Shown here: positions 1 through 6,246 of the stretch, piece after piece | How the letters are laid out: the number at the start of each line of letters is the position of its first letter | Numbering within the stretch: the stretch's first letter is position 1 | Source: Candidatus Curtissbacteria bacterium RIFCSPHIGHO2_12_FULL_41_17 | GTDB lineage: Bacteria; Patescibacteriota; Microgenomatia; Curtissbacterales; GWA2-41-24 | Assembly (NCBI GenBank): GCA_001774945.1 | Contig: MFBL01000009.1 | Coordinates: forward strand, 1-8,800 | Direction of reading: 5' to 3' | DNA length: 8,800 nucleotides | Notes under the pieces: model-generated | What the model was told of the DNA's origin: nothing | What the model saw: only the letters and a program-made list of their open reading frames with translations | The model's database searches: none | Program-made: the position numbers and the translations under genes

Positions 1-10
1 TTTTTAAACA

Positions 11-562
11 ATGCAAGAAACCAGACTTATAAAGACGCCTTTTTCCAGAATCATCATTTTGGCGGCAGTGCTTTTGATGACTTTGCCGTTTATTGCGACT
101 TTCAATGAATTTTTAACCAATCTTTTTTTGAAATGGGAACTTTATCGGGTTTTGGAAAATTGGGTCGTGCCTTATGAGGCCAAATTGTTAGCCGGGATTT
201 TGAATGTTTTGGGGCTGGGAACGAAAGCTGTTGCCAAGGGAGTTTGGGTGGAAGGCGCGTTTTTGGAAATCCAGTGGAATTGCTTAGGCTGGCAGTCGGC
301 GGTTTTGCTTCTGGCTTCTTTTTTGGGAGGGTTTCAGGGCAAATTTTCCTGGACATCGCGGCTGGAGGTAGTGTTAATCGGCTTTTTGGGGACATTTCTT
401 GTGCAATTCGGACGACTTTCGGCAGTGGCCATTTTAGCCGTAAAAGTGGGTACCGGCGTTGCTATTTTCTTCCACGATTACCTGGCTTTGATTTTAGTGA
501 TTTTGTGGTTTGTGGTCTTTTGGTGGTTTAGCTACACGTTCGTATTGGAGGAGAGCTCGTAG
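11..562 (+). CDS. Exosortase/archaeosortase family membrane peptidase
   Basis: 183-residue, almost wholly hydrophobic protein with about five membrane helices. The family's three signature residues are in the expected order and context. Cys91 sits in the segment WNCLGWQSA. Arg135 is in FGRLSA, 44 residues later. His155 is in FFHDYLAL, 20 residues after the arginine. In known exosortases the cysteine is the nucleophile that cleaves a C-terminal tripartite sorting signal (short motif, membrane helix, basic tail) on the outer face of the membrane. Using His rather than Arg as the third residue is exosortase-like rather than archaeosortase-A-like. The protein is short for the family and carries no extra domain, as in minimal stand-alone versions. 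An in-frame TAA at 5-7 makes the ATG at 11 the first possible start, and no Shine-Dalgarno is visible. The next gene is convergent, so this gene is not co-transcribed with anything downstream. The substrate is unknown. Family assignment is confident; the subfamily is not. Confidence 0.88.
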   Translation: MQETRLIKTPFSRIIILAAVLLMTLPFIATFNEFLTNLFLKWELYRVLENWVVPYEAKLLAGILNVLGLGTKAVAKGVWVEGAFLEIQWNCLGWQSAVLLLASFLGGFQGKFSWTSRLEVVLIGFLGTFLVQFGRLSAVAILAVKVGTGVAIFFHDYLALILVILWFVVFWWFSYTFVLEESS

Positions 563-570
563 AGGTCTTT

Positions 571-588
571 ATACGAATTTGTACGAAT
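571..588. repeat. TACGAAT pair, left copy
   Basis: Two copies of TACGAAT (572-578 and 582-588) start exactly 10 bases apart, about one helical turn. The 18-base block matches the block at 684-701 at 16 of 18 positions. It lies just after the exosortase stop codon. The spacing would suit a protein bound to one face of the DNA or a dispersed repeat. No function is established. Confidence 0.6.
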
Positions 589-609
589 ATACAGAGCCAT
601 GCGGTCCTC

Positions 610-624
610 TCCTGCAATGCAGGA
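610..624. repeat. Short hairpin, 6-bp stem
   Basis: TCCTGC (610-615) and GCAGGA (619-624) form a perfect 6-bp stem around a 3-base loop. The stem is flanked by an imperfect direct repeat, ATGCGGTCC (599-607) and ATGCGGGCC (624-632). No T-tract follows on either strand, so it is not a convincing intrinsic terminator, although it lies between two convergent genes. Confidence 0.5.
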
Positions 625-636
625 TGCGGGCCTAAG

Positions 637-683
637 GGCGGACATATAACTCATTCTGATTCCCAAGTTTAGATTGGTCCGCC
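637..683. repeat. Inverted repeat GGCGGAC / GTCCGCC
   Basis: A perfect 7-bp inverted repeat (637-643 against 677-683) has a 33-base loop. Inside the loop, CCAA (663-666) and TTGG (674-677) could form an alternative small hairpin with a 7-base loop. It sits immediately left of the second TACGAAT pair. It could be part of a small structured RNA, a mobile-element end or a convergent-gene boundary element. The sequence does not decide between these. Confidence 0.45.
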
Positions 684-701
684 ATACGAATTAATACGAA
701 T
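684..701. repeat. TACGAAT pair, right copy
   Basis: Two copies of TACGAAT (685-691 and 695-701) start 10 bases apart. They repeat the block at 571-588 in direct orientation with two mismatches. Together the blocks bracket about 95 bases that hold the inverted repeats at 610-624 and 637-683. A further GCGAAT follows at 702-707. Confidence 0.6.
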
Positions 702-721
702 GCGAATTTGGGCGGGGCAGG

Positions 722-759
722 GGTTTAGCTACTCGTATGTGCTTGAGAAAAGGCACTAG
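722..759 (+). pseudogene. Possible remnant of an exosortase 3' end
   Basis: The first 11 bases (722-732) are identical to 525-535 inside the exosortase gene. In the same relative frame the segment reads FSYSYVLEKRH then TAG; the exosortase ends FSYTFVLEESS then TAG. The distance from the TTT codon to the stop is 33 bases in both. The eight residues FSY(T/S)(F/Y)VLE agree or are conservative, while third codon positions often differ, as expected for diverged coding copies. Upstream of 722 the reading does not resemble the exosortase. The segment lies antisense to the last codons of the radical SAM gene. Coincidence cannot be excluded for so short a match. Confidence 0.35.
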
Positions 760-1912
760 TAGATGGGAGCTGTCTTGATAAGTAGAGTTCTCTGGGGACA
801 TTTTTTTCTTGTTTGATTATTTCCAGAGTGCAGGTTGGTACAAGACTGTTGTCGTAGAGTATTGCATCTGGACATCCGTCACAGATATCCCAGCCTTTTT
901 TTGTCAGCATCGGCGGGTCGATGATGATAATCATTTGGGCGGTGACTGGTTCAAGAAGGTTTTTGGGGTTTTTGAGAGTATTGATCAAGTATCTTGAAAT
1001 AATTTTTAATATTGAGCTGTCTAAAATGAAACCGACAGCAGTTTTAAGGCTGATTTTTGCGCTGTTTATCGGGAAACTTGTTTTTTTATCCAGTTGATAT
1101 TGCTTATAAATCCTAGCGGCTACTTTACCGTCGAGACTGCCCAGTACCTTATCACCGCGTAAAATCGCCAGATAAAAAAGCCAGCCGAAACTATTGGGGC
1201 TTAAGGTTTTGGGCAAGTAGGCACAAGGTTTAATCTGATAAAATTTTTCGATTGCCCTGGCTACTTTCTCCTTAGCCACATATTTGGAGGTGGACTGACC
1301 GAGTTTTTGAAAGACTTCTCTATAGAGAGTAAAGATAAAATGACTGACGATATCAGAATTTTTTTTGTAAAAAGTTAAAAGTTTGGGCAAAGAGTCGATG
1401 TTTTCTTTTGAGATGGTGGTGACAAATTGAAGGTCGACCCCTTTAACCTTTCGAAACATTTGGCAGTAGTATTCCCTTAGTTTATAAAGGCTGTTTTCGT
1501 CCTTCGTGCGGTTTTGATATTGGCCAACGTGGATGACGACTTCAGTTACGCCCAGATTTCTGAGTTCTCTTAGCCTTTTTTCGGTCAGCAGACAGCCGTT
1601 GGTAACAATTCTTACACCGAGTCCTTTTTGGTGGGCGTAGGCGATAAGTTTATCAAGCTTGGGATATAAAAGCGGTTCGCCGCCGGCGATAGCAACAGTC
1701 TGGATATTTCTGATTTTAATAAGAGTATCAATCTGCTCTTTTTGCTCTTTGAGATCTTCGTTTTTTCTAACCGGGTTAGGCTGATCCAGTCCCCGGTAGC
1801 AGCCGGGGCAGGCGAGCTGGCAGTAAGTAGTCGGTTCTATCCAGCCGGTGGGATTATCGTACGTACTCCAGGGCAGCCGGTATAGGTTTTTAAGGTCTAA
1901 AGAGCTTGGCAT
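725..1912 (-). CDS. Radical SAM protein with C-terminal cysteine cluster
   Basis: 395 residues, cytoplasmic. The radical SAM cluster motif CxxxCxxC is at Cys31, Cys35 and Cys38 (CQLACPGC), which bind the 4Fe-4S cluster that cleaves S-adenosylmethionine. It is followed by the GGEP motif at 77-80 and a TNG strand at 104-106, as in the usual partial TIM barrel. Near the C-terminus, Cys344, Cys347 and Cys361 (CDGC, then TCTLE) resemble part of a SPASM/twitch-type auxiliary cluster, with Cys230 as a possible extra ligand. Such proteins modify peptides, sugars or small metabolites; the substrate here cannot be read. The ATG at 1912 precedes the first conserved segment by about 25 residues. The final residues are encoded opposite the exosortase-like remnant at 722-759, so the C-terminal tail may be a late extension. 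The gene is divergent from the acyltransferase homologue, 79 bases away. Confidence 0.85.
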   Translation of the reverse strand: MPSSLDLKNLYRLPWSTYDNPTGWIEPTTYCQLACPGCYRGLDQPNPVRKNEDLKEQKEQIDTLIKIRNIQTVAIAGGEPLLYPKLDKLIAYAHQKGLGVRIVTNGCLLTEKRLRELRNLGVTEVVIHVGQYQNRTKDENSLYKLREYYCQMFRKVKGVDLQFVTTISKENIDSLPKLLTFYKKNSDIVSHFIFTLYREVFQKLGQSTSKYVAKEKVARAIEKFYQIKPCAYLPKTLSPNSFGWLFYLAILRGDKVLGSLDGKVAARIYKQYQLDKKTSFPINSAKISLKTAVGFILDSSILKIISRYLINTLKNPKNLLEPVTAQMIIIIDPPMLTKKGWDICDGCPDAILYDNSLVPTCTLEIIKQEKNVPRELYLSRQLPSTSAFSQAHTSS

Positions 1913-1937
1913 TTTACGAAGATATTTAGCAGTTGAG

Positions 1938-1946
1938 ATTCTAACA
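1938..1946 (-). promoter_or_regulatory. Possible extended -10 for the radical SAM gene
   Basis: Read on the minus strand, 1946-1938 is TGTTAGAAT, an extended -10 (TGn plus a TATAAT-like hexamer). It lies 25 bases before the ATG at 1912. No good -35 is seen 16-18 bases upstream. A closer hexamer, TATCTT (1924-1919), lies 6 bases before the start and could serve a leaderless transcript. The choice between them is open. Confidence 0.35.
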
Positions 1947-1969
1947 TAAAATTCTTTTGGTCTTATATG

Positions 1970-1975
1970 TATAAT
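1970..1975 (+). promoter_or_regulatory. -10 box for the acyltransferase homologue
   Basis: A perfect TATAAT, preceded by TG, lies 16 bases before the ATG at 1992. Transcription would start near 1982 and leave a leader of about 10 bases. No clear -35 accompanies it. The intergenic region is shared with the divergent radical SAM gene. Confidence 0.45.
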
Positions 1976-1991
1976 ATTAGCCTGTCAGACG

Positions 1992-2867
1992 ATGAAGGAA
2001 ATCGCCAAAGCTATAGATAATGCTTTTGTGGCTGTCCCCGAGCCTGTCAGAGATTACCTGACGGTTAAGGCGGCGACGGTTTTTTTGGAATTGGGAGCAG
2101 GCCATTCTTTGGAAGCCGGCAGATGCCGCTTTTGGGGACACGAAATGCTTGAAAGGTGGTATCGAGGCGAATCTACACCTTTGAGTCTTTATGCTACTCG
2201 TCTTTTTGACCGGAGCAAATTTGATATAGGTTGTGCCGAGAGGTTTACATCTGGACCGGCAATTGTGGTTATCAACGAACCAAGCGACGGGCCGGTAAGA
2301 GGGGGGTGGTTGCGTTTTGTGACAAGCTATGCAGTTGCGCAAGCCAGAAACCGCTTTGGTAATTTTGAGCCAAGATGGGTTCAGGAAGATATTTCCGCAA
2401 ATCCCCTTTGGCAAACTCCTTTGGGGATTGCCAGAAAAAGGCTTTCTTATATGATTCACGAAAGTTGTAACACTATTCTTATAAGTTCTGATTCAACAGA
2501 CAGGAAGAAAGCAGGCGCAGTTTTAGAAATGAGAAGACATTTGAATGATAACGGAGTTTTAGTTATTTCACCGGAGAGGCGGGATGGTCCTAATCTTTCT
2601 AGGGCGAGGGTTGACGCGGGAGATCTGATTTACGCATTATGCAGAAAGAATAATATTCCTATTTATCCTGCAGGAGGTTTTTGGCAGCCGGGAAGGCTTT
2701 CTTTACGCATTGGCCGCGCTGTTCATGCGCAAGAACTTTTAGATTCAAAATTATTCCGAGGCCAGTCAAATACCGGCCAAAGAGTTGGGGACTTGCTGAT
2801 GGTTGAGGTTGCCAAGCTTTTGCCCGAATCAAAAAGGGGGATTTACACTAAGTCAGTCGGCAACTAG
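1992..2867 (+). CDS. PlsC-like (LPLAT superfamily) acyltransferase homologue, atypical active site
   Basis: 291 residues with no strong membrane helix. The second half follows the lysophospholipid acyltransferase plan: a Lys/Arg-rich helix (171-182), then VISPERRDG at 181-189, which lines up with the family's FPEGTRS-type substrate-binding block, and later IPIYPAGGF at 212-220, matching the PIVPV-type block. The expected catalytic HX4D block should lie near 93-102. There the sequence reads VINEPSDGP, with glutamate where the histidine is normally found. The enzyme may therefore be diverged, use other residues, or act on another acyl acceptor. Known relatives transfer acyl chains to lysophosphatidate or to sugar lipids at the inner membrane face. 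The ATG at 1992 is used because TATAAT lies just upstream and no earlier start fits. The 3' end overlaps the convergent SGNH gene by 15 bases. Superfamily assignment is moderate; activity is uncertain. Confidence 0.6.
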   Translation: MKEIAKAIDNAFVAVPEPVRDYLTVKAATVFLELGAGHSLEAGRCRFWGHEMLERWYRGESTPLSLYATRLFDRSKFDIGCAERFTSGPAIVVINEPSDGPVRGGWLRFVTSYAVAQARNRFGNFEPRWVQEDISANPLWQTPLGIARKRLSYMIHESCNTILISSDSTDRKKAGAVLEMRRHLNDNGVLVISPERRDGPNLSRARVDAGDLIYALCRKNNIPIYPAGGFWQPGRLSLRIGRAVHAQELLDSKLFRGQSNTGQRVGDLLMVEVAKLLPESKRGIYTKSVGN

Positions 2868-3956
2868 CTGATTTTGGACAAGGTAACGATATATTGACTG
2901 GGCGACTGTATTATGAAATTTTTGGTTACCGTGGATATCCCGTTTAAAGTAGTAAGACTGGGGTTTATCTTTTGCAAAATCGCCAAACAAATTTAAAACT
3001 TTAAGATTATTTTCTCTGCCGAATTCACTCAATTTACTAAAAGTGTTCAGGCTTGGGTTTTTGAGATGGATTTGATAAGGATAGATGGTCACTAAGAATT
3101 GGATATTTGCTTTCTCTAGCAGAGCCTTGGTCAAGAGCAGATTTTTGCCTGTCTGCGCCCATTGGATGCTTGTGGCTTCGGTTGTCGGAACGTTAGGCCT
3201 GATAAGCTGCGTAAATAACACTTGTCTGAGGAGAAAAGAATGTTTGGCCAAAAAATAATAGATGGGATTTGGTTTTAGATCCCCTAATACCAGTTCATGC
3301 TCATTTAATTTGTTGGAAATCTCTTGGCCCAAGCGGTAAACCTCGGGTAACTTTGGCGAGACAGCAAGTGGAATGCCGTCCTGGTCGAATTTGGCGAATT
3401 GGGCAAAGCCCTGATCATCAGCAAAATCATTCGGGTCAAAATTTAAAATTACCAGATCTGGTTTAAAATTGAGACCTTTATTTTTCAAATAAAGGTATTC
3501 GAGAATCGGAGAGTAGGCGGAAACTCCGGCATTAATCACTTCGAAATTGAGGCTTTTGGAAGTTTCATTCAATCTTTTCTCCAGAATTGCGCCAAATGTT
3601 TTATCTTGGTTGATACCCCAACCTTCGGTGAAAGAATCACCAAGCATCAGTATCCGGAATGTATTTGCAGGTTTTTCTAAAGACCTTTCTTTGTCGCGAA
3701 GGCCTAAGGAATTGATTTTGTAGGAAATATTCCATTCGCTGGTTTTAAATTGGCAGGTTTTTTGCGGTATAAGGGTGTGGTTTAAAATATCATCCATGCG
3801 GTAGCATTCTATGGGGATATGATATGAAGATTGGTTGAGTCTTTGATAAACCTCCAAGATTAACATAGCCAAAACTGCCCCGGTTATAACCAAGAATAAT
3901 TTAATAGCAAGTTTTGCCATGGAGATATGTTTGATCACGGAACGGGAAATTGCCAT
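2853..3956 (-). CDS. Membrane-anchored SGNH/GDSL-family hydrolase
   Basis: Up to 367 residues. One N-terminal helix (about 15-36) would anchor it, with the catalytic domain outside. The SGNH blocks are all present. Block I is LMLGDSFTEG with nucleophile Ser108. Block II is INAGVSAYS with Gly144. Block III is FDPNDF with Asn176. Block V is RDIHGN with Asp340 and His342. The family hydrolyses or transfers esters on lipids, polysaccharides and glycoproteins; anchored versions often add or remove acetyl groups on surface glycans. The first ATG (3956) lies 22 bases inside the glycosyltransferase gene. A GTG at 3938 forms a GTGA overlap with that gene's TGA stop and is an equally good, translationally coupled start that still keeps the anchor. 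The overlap suggests one transcript and a shared surface-glycan role, which is inference. The 3' end overlaps the convergent acyltransferase gene by 15 bases. Confidence 0.87.
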   Translation of the reverse strand: MAISRSVIKHISMAKLAIKLFLVITGAVLAMLILEVYQRLNQSSYHIPIECYRMDDILNHTLIPQKTCQFKTSEWNISYKINSLGLRDKERSLEKPANTFRILMLGDSFTEGWGINQDKTFGAILEKRLNETSKSLNFEVINAGVSAYSPILEYLYLKNKGLNFKPDLVILNFDPNDFADDQGFAQFAKFDQDGIPLAVSPKLPEVYRLGQEISNKLNEHELVLGDLKPNPIYYFLAKHSFLLRQVLFTQLIRPNVPTTEATSIQWAQTGKNLLLTKALLEKANIQFLVTIYPYQIHLKNPSLNTFSKLSEFGRENNLKVLNLFGDFAKDKPQSYYFKRDIHGNQKFHNTVAQSIYRYLVQNQLVAD

Positions 3957-5152
3957 AGTTTTGTTAACAAGGATAGATAATCTTTAGACACTGGTATAAA
4001 CGATATCAATGGGTAATATAATATAAAAAACAGTATCACCAAAAATAGGTAAAAATAAGAAACCAAAGGTATTTTTTCTCTTAAGATGTTGATATAAAAA
4101 GCCAGATTGATTATAAGGGCGGTGATTCCGAATAAGAGATAATAGGGAATGGAAAATCGCGGGGAAAAAAACCATGGCAGGTAACTTGAGGCAAAAACTA
4201 GGGGCATTAAAAGCAATCGGAGATCAGAATCCTTGAACCCTTTTACTAGCGACACCAAAAGCAGCAAAAGACCGGGCCAGAAAATAACAGGGTTGAAGAT
4301 GAATAATATTTCTCTGACTTGGCCATTCTGGGCCTCTTCCAGGTATGTCCCCGGTTTATCAACAAGCCACAGTAGAGGGTTTTGGAGTGTGTCTTTAACG
4401 TATTCAAATTTGGGAATATAAGGCGCCGCTTTTTGGAAGTTTTGGGGTAGCCAGAGTGTCTGATAATGCCAAATTTGTTTATGTTTTAAGATAAATTGAT
4501 CGATACCACTTTGCCAAATAAACGGTAACAAGGCAATAAAATAAACTGTCAGGCAAGTTATGAGTAAAGCTAAAACGGCAGTAATTTTTTTGGAAGCGTC
4601 AAGTTTTGACACAAAGGAGATTGAGATAATAGCTGCCAAAATCGGGAAGAGTGCGCTCCATTTAGTGGCCAGGGCCAGGCCAAAGATAACGGAAGAGGTA
4701 ATTAAGAAGTAATTCCGGCGGTCTTTGATAAAAAGCCATAAAAGATAAAATGCCAAAATAACGAAGGTTGCGAAAAAAACTTCGACCATGGCAACTCTGG
4801 AATTGACAAACCAGGCGGTTTCGAAGGTGAAAAGAATTACGGCAGTGATGCCGACAGTTTGGCTTTCAAATAACTTTTTAGCAAAGAGATAGACGATAAC
4901 TGCCGCCAAAATTCCAAATAAGGCAGAAGGAGCTCGCCAACCCCAAGGATTATCGCCAAAAAGTCTGATACCAGAAGCAATCAGCACTTTGCCAAAGCTG
5001 ATAATAGTGTAAGGCGGTTCCGTGCTTTGTGTCAGCAGGCTTTTGGCAGCCGGCACGAAGAAGTTTTTTTCGTCAAGGTAGACGAAGGGAGGAACATTTA
5101 AGCGGAAGAATCTGAGGAAAAGATTTAAAGTGATAATTGCAAAAATGGCCAT
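3935..5152 (-). CDS. GT39/PMT-type polyprenyl-phosphate-sugar glycosyltransferase
   Basis: 405 residues with about nine or ten membrane helices (GT-C fold). After the first helix comes the acidic pair Asp27-Glu28 (VYLDEKNFF), where the family has its catalytic DE. Next is FGKVLIASGIRLFG followed by DNPWGWRAPSALFG (about 53-80), which closely follows the LGK...G...F.WR..SALFG pattern of protein O-mannosyltransferases and ArnT-like enzymes. The segment WFVNSRVAMVE (114-124) matches the family's R-x-AM-x-(D/E) loop. Members take a sugar from a lipid-phosphate carrier on the outer face and attach it to protein or glycolipid; donor and acceptor are not evident. The large soluble C-terminal domains of some relatives are absent. 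It overlaps the SGNH gene downstream and lies 47 bases after the upstream membrane-protein gene, with its own candidate promoter in that gap. Confidence 0.85.
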   Translation of the reverse strand: MAIFAIITLNLFLRFFRLNVPPFVYLDEKNFFVPAAKSLLTQSTEPPYTIISFGKVLIASGIRLFGDNPWGWRAPSALFGILAAVIVYLFAKKLFESQTVGITAVILFTFETAWFVNSRVAMVEVFFATFVILAFYLLWLFIKDRRNYFLITSSVIFGLALATKWSALFPILAAIISISFVSKLDASKKITAVLALLITCLTVYFIALLPFIWQSGIDQFILKHKQIWHYQTLWLPQNFQKAAPYIPKFEYVKDTLQNPLLWLVDKPGTYLEEAQNGQVREILFIFNPVIFWPGLLLLLVSLVKGFKDSDLRLLLMPLVFASSYLPWFFSPRFSIPYYLLFGITALIINLAFYINILREKIPLVSYFYLFLVILFFILYYPLISFIPVSKDYLSLLTKLWQFPVP

Positions 5153-5157
5153 AAGCT

Positions 5158-5186
5158 AATTTAAACAGTTTGGGGTAAGTTGGCAA
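5158..5186 (-). promoter_or_regulatory. Candidate leaderless promoter for the glycosyltransferase gene
   Basis: On the minus strand, TTGCCA (5186-5181), a 17-base spacer and TAAATT (5163-5158) are followed after 5 bases by the ATG at 5152. An alternative register, TGT plus TTAAAT, leaves 6 bases. Either way transcription would begin at or next to the start codon. No Shine-Dalgarno is present in the 47-base gap. The geometry matches the promoters at 6213 and 7464. Confidence 0.45.
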
Positions 5187-5199
5187 GATTGATATTGAG

Positions 5200-6228
5200 T
5201 CAGGTGACGAACGATGCAGATTTTACCTTTGCAGGCCAAAAGAGTTTGAAAGCGAAATTGGGCATTGGCCATTTGGCGACAAAACTGACGGTGATATGCC
5301 AGATTACCCACACAGACCAGTACTCTGGTCCAAAGAAATATTGGGTCCAGACTTTGTGGGGAGTGAAAAGATATAAGGCAAAGAAGCCGAAAGTTATCAG
5401 CTGAATAACTAAAACATAAGCCCAAAATAACCTTGGAGATTTAGAAAATGAAAAAAGAATGCTTCGCCAGTTAAGATGCAAATTGCCTACCACTTTTGGT
5501 TTTCTTAATAATCTTTTGGTGTAAAAAACGTACCAGGCAAAGAAGTGGTAGAAGACGATAATAACCCGCAGTTGGGTGGCAATTGTATCTTTCTGGAATC
5601 CGCTGGCGAAACTGACGATGCCTAAAAGAAGAAGAAGGCCGGCAACTCCGATAGGCAATTTATTGCCGATGCCTTTTTTAAACAGGAGGACAATCCAAAG
5701 GACGCCCAGAAAGGCAAAAATTAAAATACCTGCCGATTGAGGTATCGCCAAAAGCGGTTTCCCGGTGATTTGAATTCCCAAAAGGATAGCAATTAAGGGA
5801 GCTGTTAGCACAATTGAGTAGTCGGAAACCTGCGGCCAGGAAGAGGTCATTTCGCGATAGTTATTTTTGGTGACTGTTTCCTCAAACATCAGTTCGTCGC
5901 GAAAAAGATGAACCAAGAAGTAGCCGAAATATAAAGCTAAGGCAACAGCCGGGTTGAGCGATTTAAGAAATAGCGCGATGAGTATGGTCAAGCCGGTGGC
6001 TATAATAAAGGGTAGAATGTATTTTTGGGAAAGGCGGGCGAAATCTGCCAGAGCGGCCAGAAAAAAATGGGGAATGCCCAAGACTATTATCGAGGCTAAG
6101 ATAGCATAGCTTGCACCAAAAAAGACGAAGAAAACCGCCCAAGCTAAAATGGCCAACAAAATAGCTAAAGACACATTGATTAAGTATTCCCTCGAGGCCA
6201 TTTTGATATTATTTGACAATCTTAACAT
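5200..6228 (-). CDS. Polytopic membrane protein with buried histidines, function unknown
   Basis: I do not recognise the family. From the ATG at 6228 the product is 342 residues, with about ten predicted membrane helices and short loops. Numbering from the ORF's outermost TTG (6246), histidines fall inside or at the ends of helices: His60 (GIPHFF, helix 2), His113 (FLVHLFRDE, helix 4, followed by Arg116-Asp117-Glu118), His234 (VFYHFFAWYVFY, helix 8) and His317 (VIWHITVSF, helix 10). A set of intramembrane histidines plus acidic residues can bind metal or haem. The layout loosely recalls Brp/Blh carotene-cleaving enzymes, but no diagnostic motif confirms that. The ATG at 6228 is preferred over TTG 6246, which abuts the opposing gene; ATG 6201 is also possible. 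It is the first gene of the leftward string and lies 47 bases before the glycosyltransferase. Confidence 0.75.
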   Translation of the reverse strand: MLRLSNNIKMASREYLINVSLAILLAILAWAVFFVFFGASYAILASIIVLGIPHFFLAALADFARLSQKYILPFIIATGLTILIALFLKSLNPAVALALYFGYFLVHLFRDELMFEETVTKNNYREMTSSWPQVSDYSIVLTAPLIAILLGIQITGKPLLAIPQSAGILIFAFLGVLWIVLLFKKGIGNKLPIGVAGLLLLLGIVSFASGFQKDTIATQLRVIIVFYHFFAWYVFYTKRLLRKPKVVGNLHLNWRSILFSFSKSPRLFWAYVLVIQLITFGFFALYLFTPHKVWTQYFFGPEYWSVWVIWHITVSFVAKWPMPNFAFKLFWPAKVKSASFVT

Positions 6229-6241
6229 GAGTTGTAAGAAT
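6213..6241 (+). promoter_or_regulatory. Leaderless promoter for the hydrolase gene
   Basis: TTGACA (6213-6218), a 17-base spacer and AAGAAT (6236-6241) with an extended TG at 6233-6234 lie 5 bases before the ATG at 6247. Transcription should begin at the A of the start codon or one base from it. The element lies over the start of the divergent membrane-protein gene. The opposite strand of the same -10 (AATTCT, with TG upstream) sits 8 bases from that gene's ATG, allowing for the intervening bases 6229-6236, so the two transcripts may compete. Confidence 0.6.
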
Positions 6242-6246
6242 TTCAA

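Noticed and set aside
637..684. tRNA-like element (7-bp closing stem followed by A)
   Set aside because: Only 33 bases lie inside the stem and no D, anticodon or T arm can be formed on either strand, so it is kept as an inverted repeat only.
571..701. CRISPR-like array because of repeated TACGAAT
   Set aside because: Repeat units are only 7 bases with 3-base gaps and occur in two pairs. There are no spacers of uniform length and no cas gene.
1977..2459. 160-residue minus-strand reading frame opposite the acyltransferase
   Set aside because: It is a basic, Pro- and Ser-rich composition without motifs, fully antisense to a gene with recognisable blocks.
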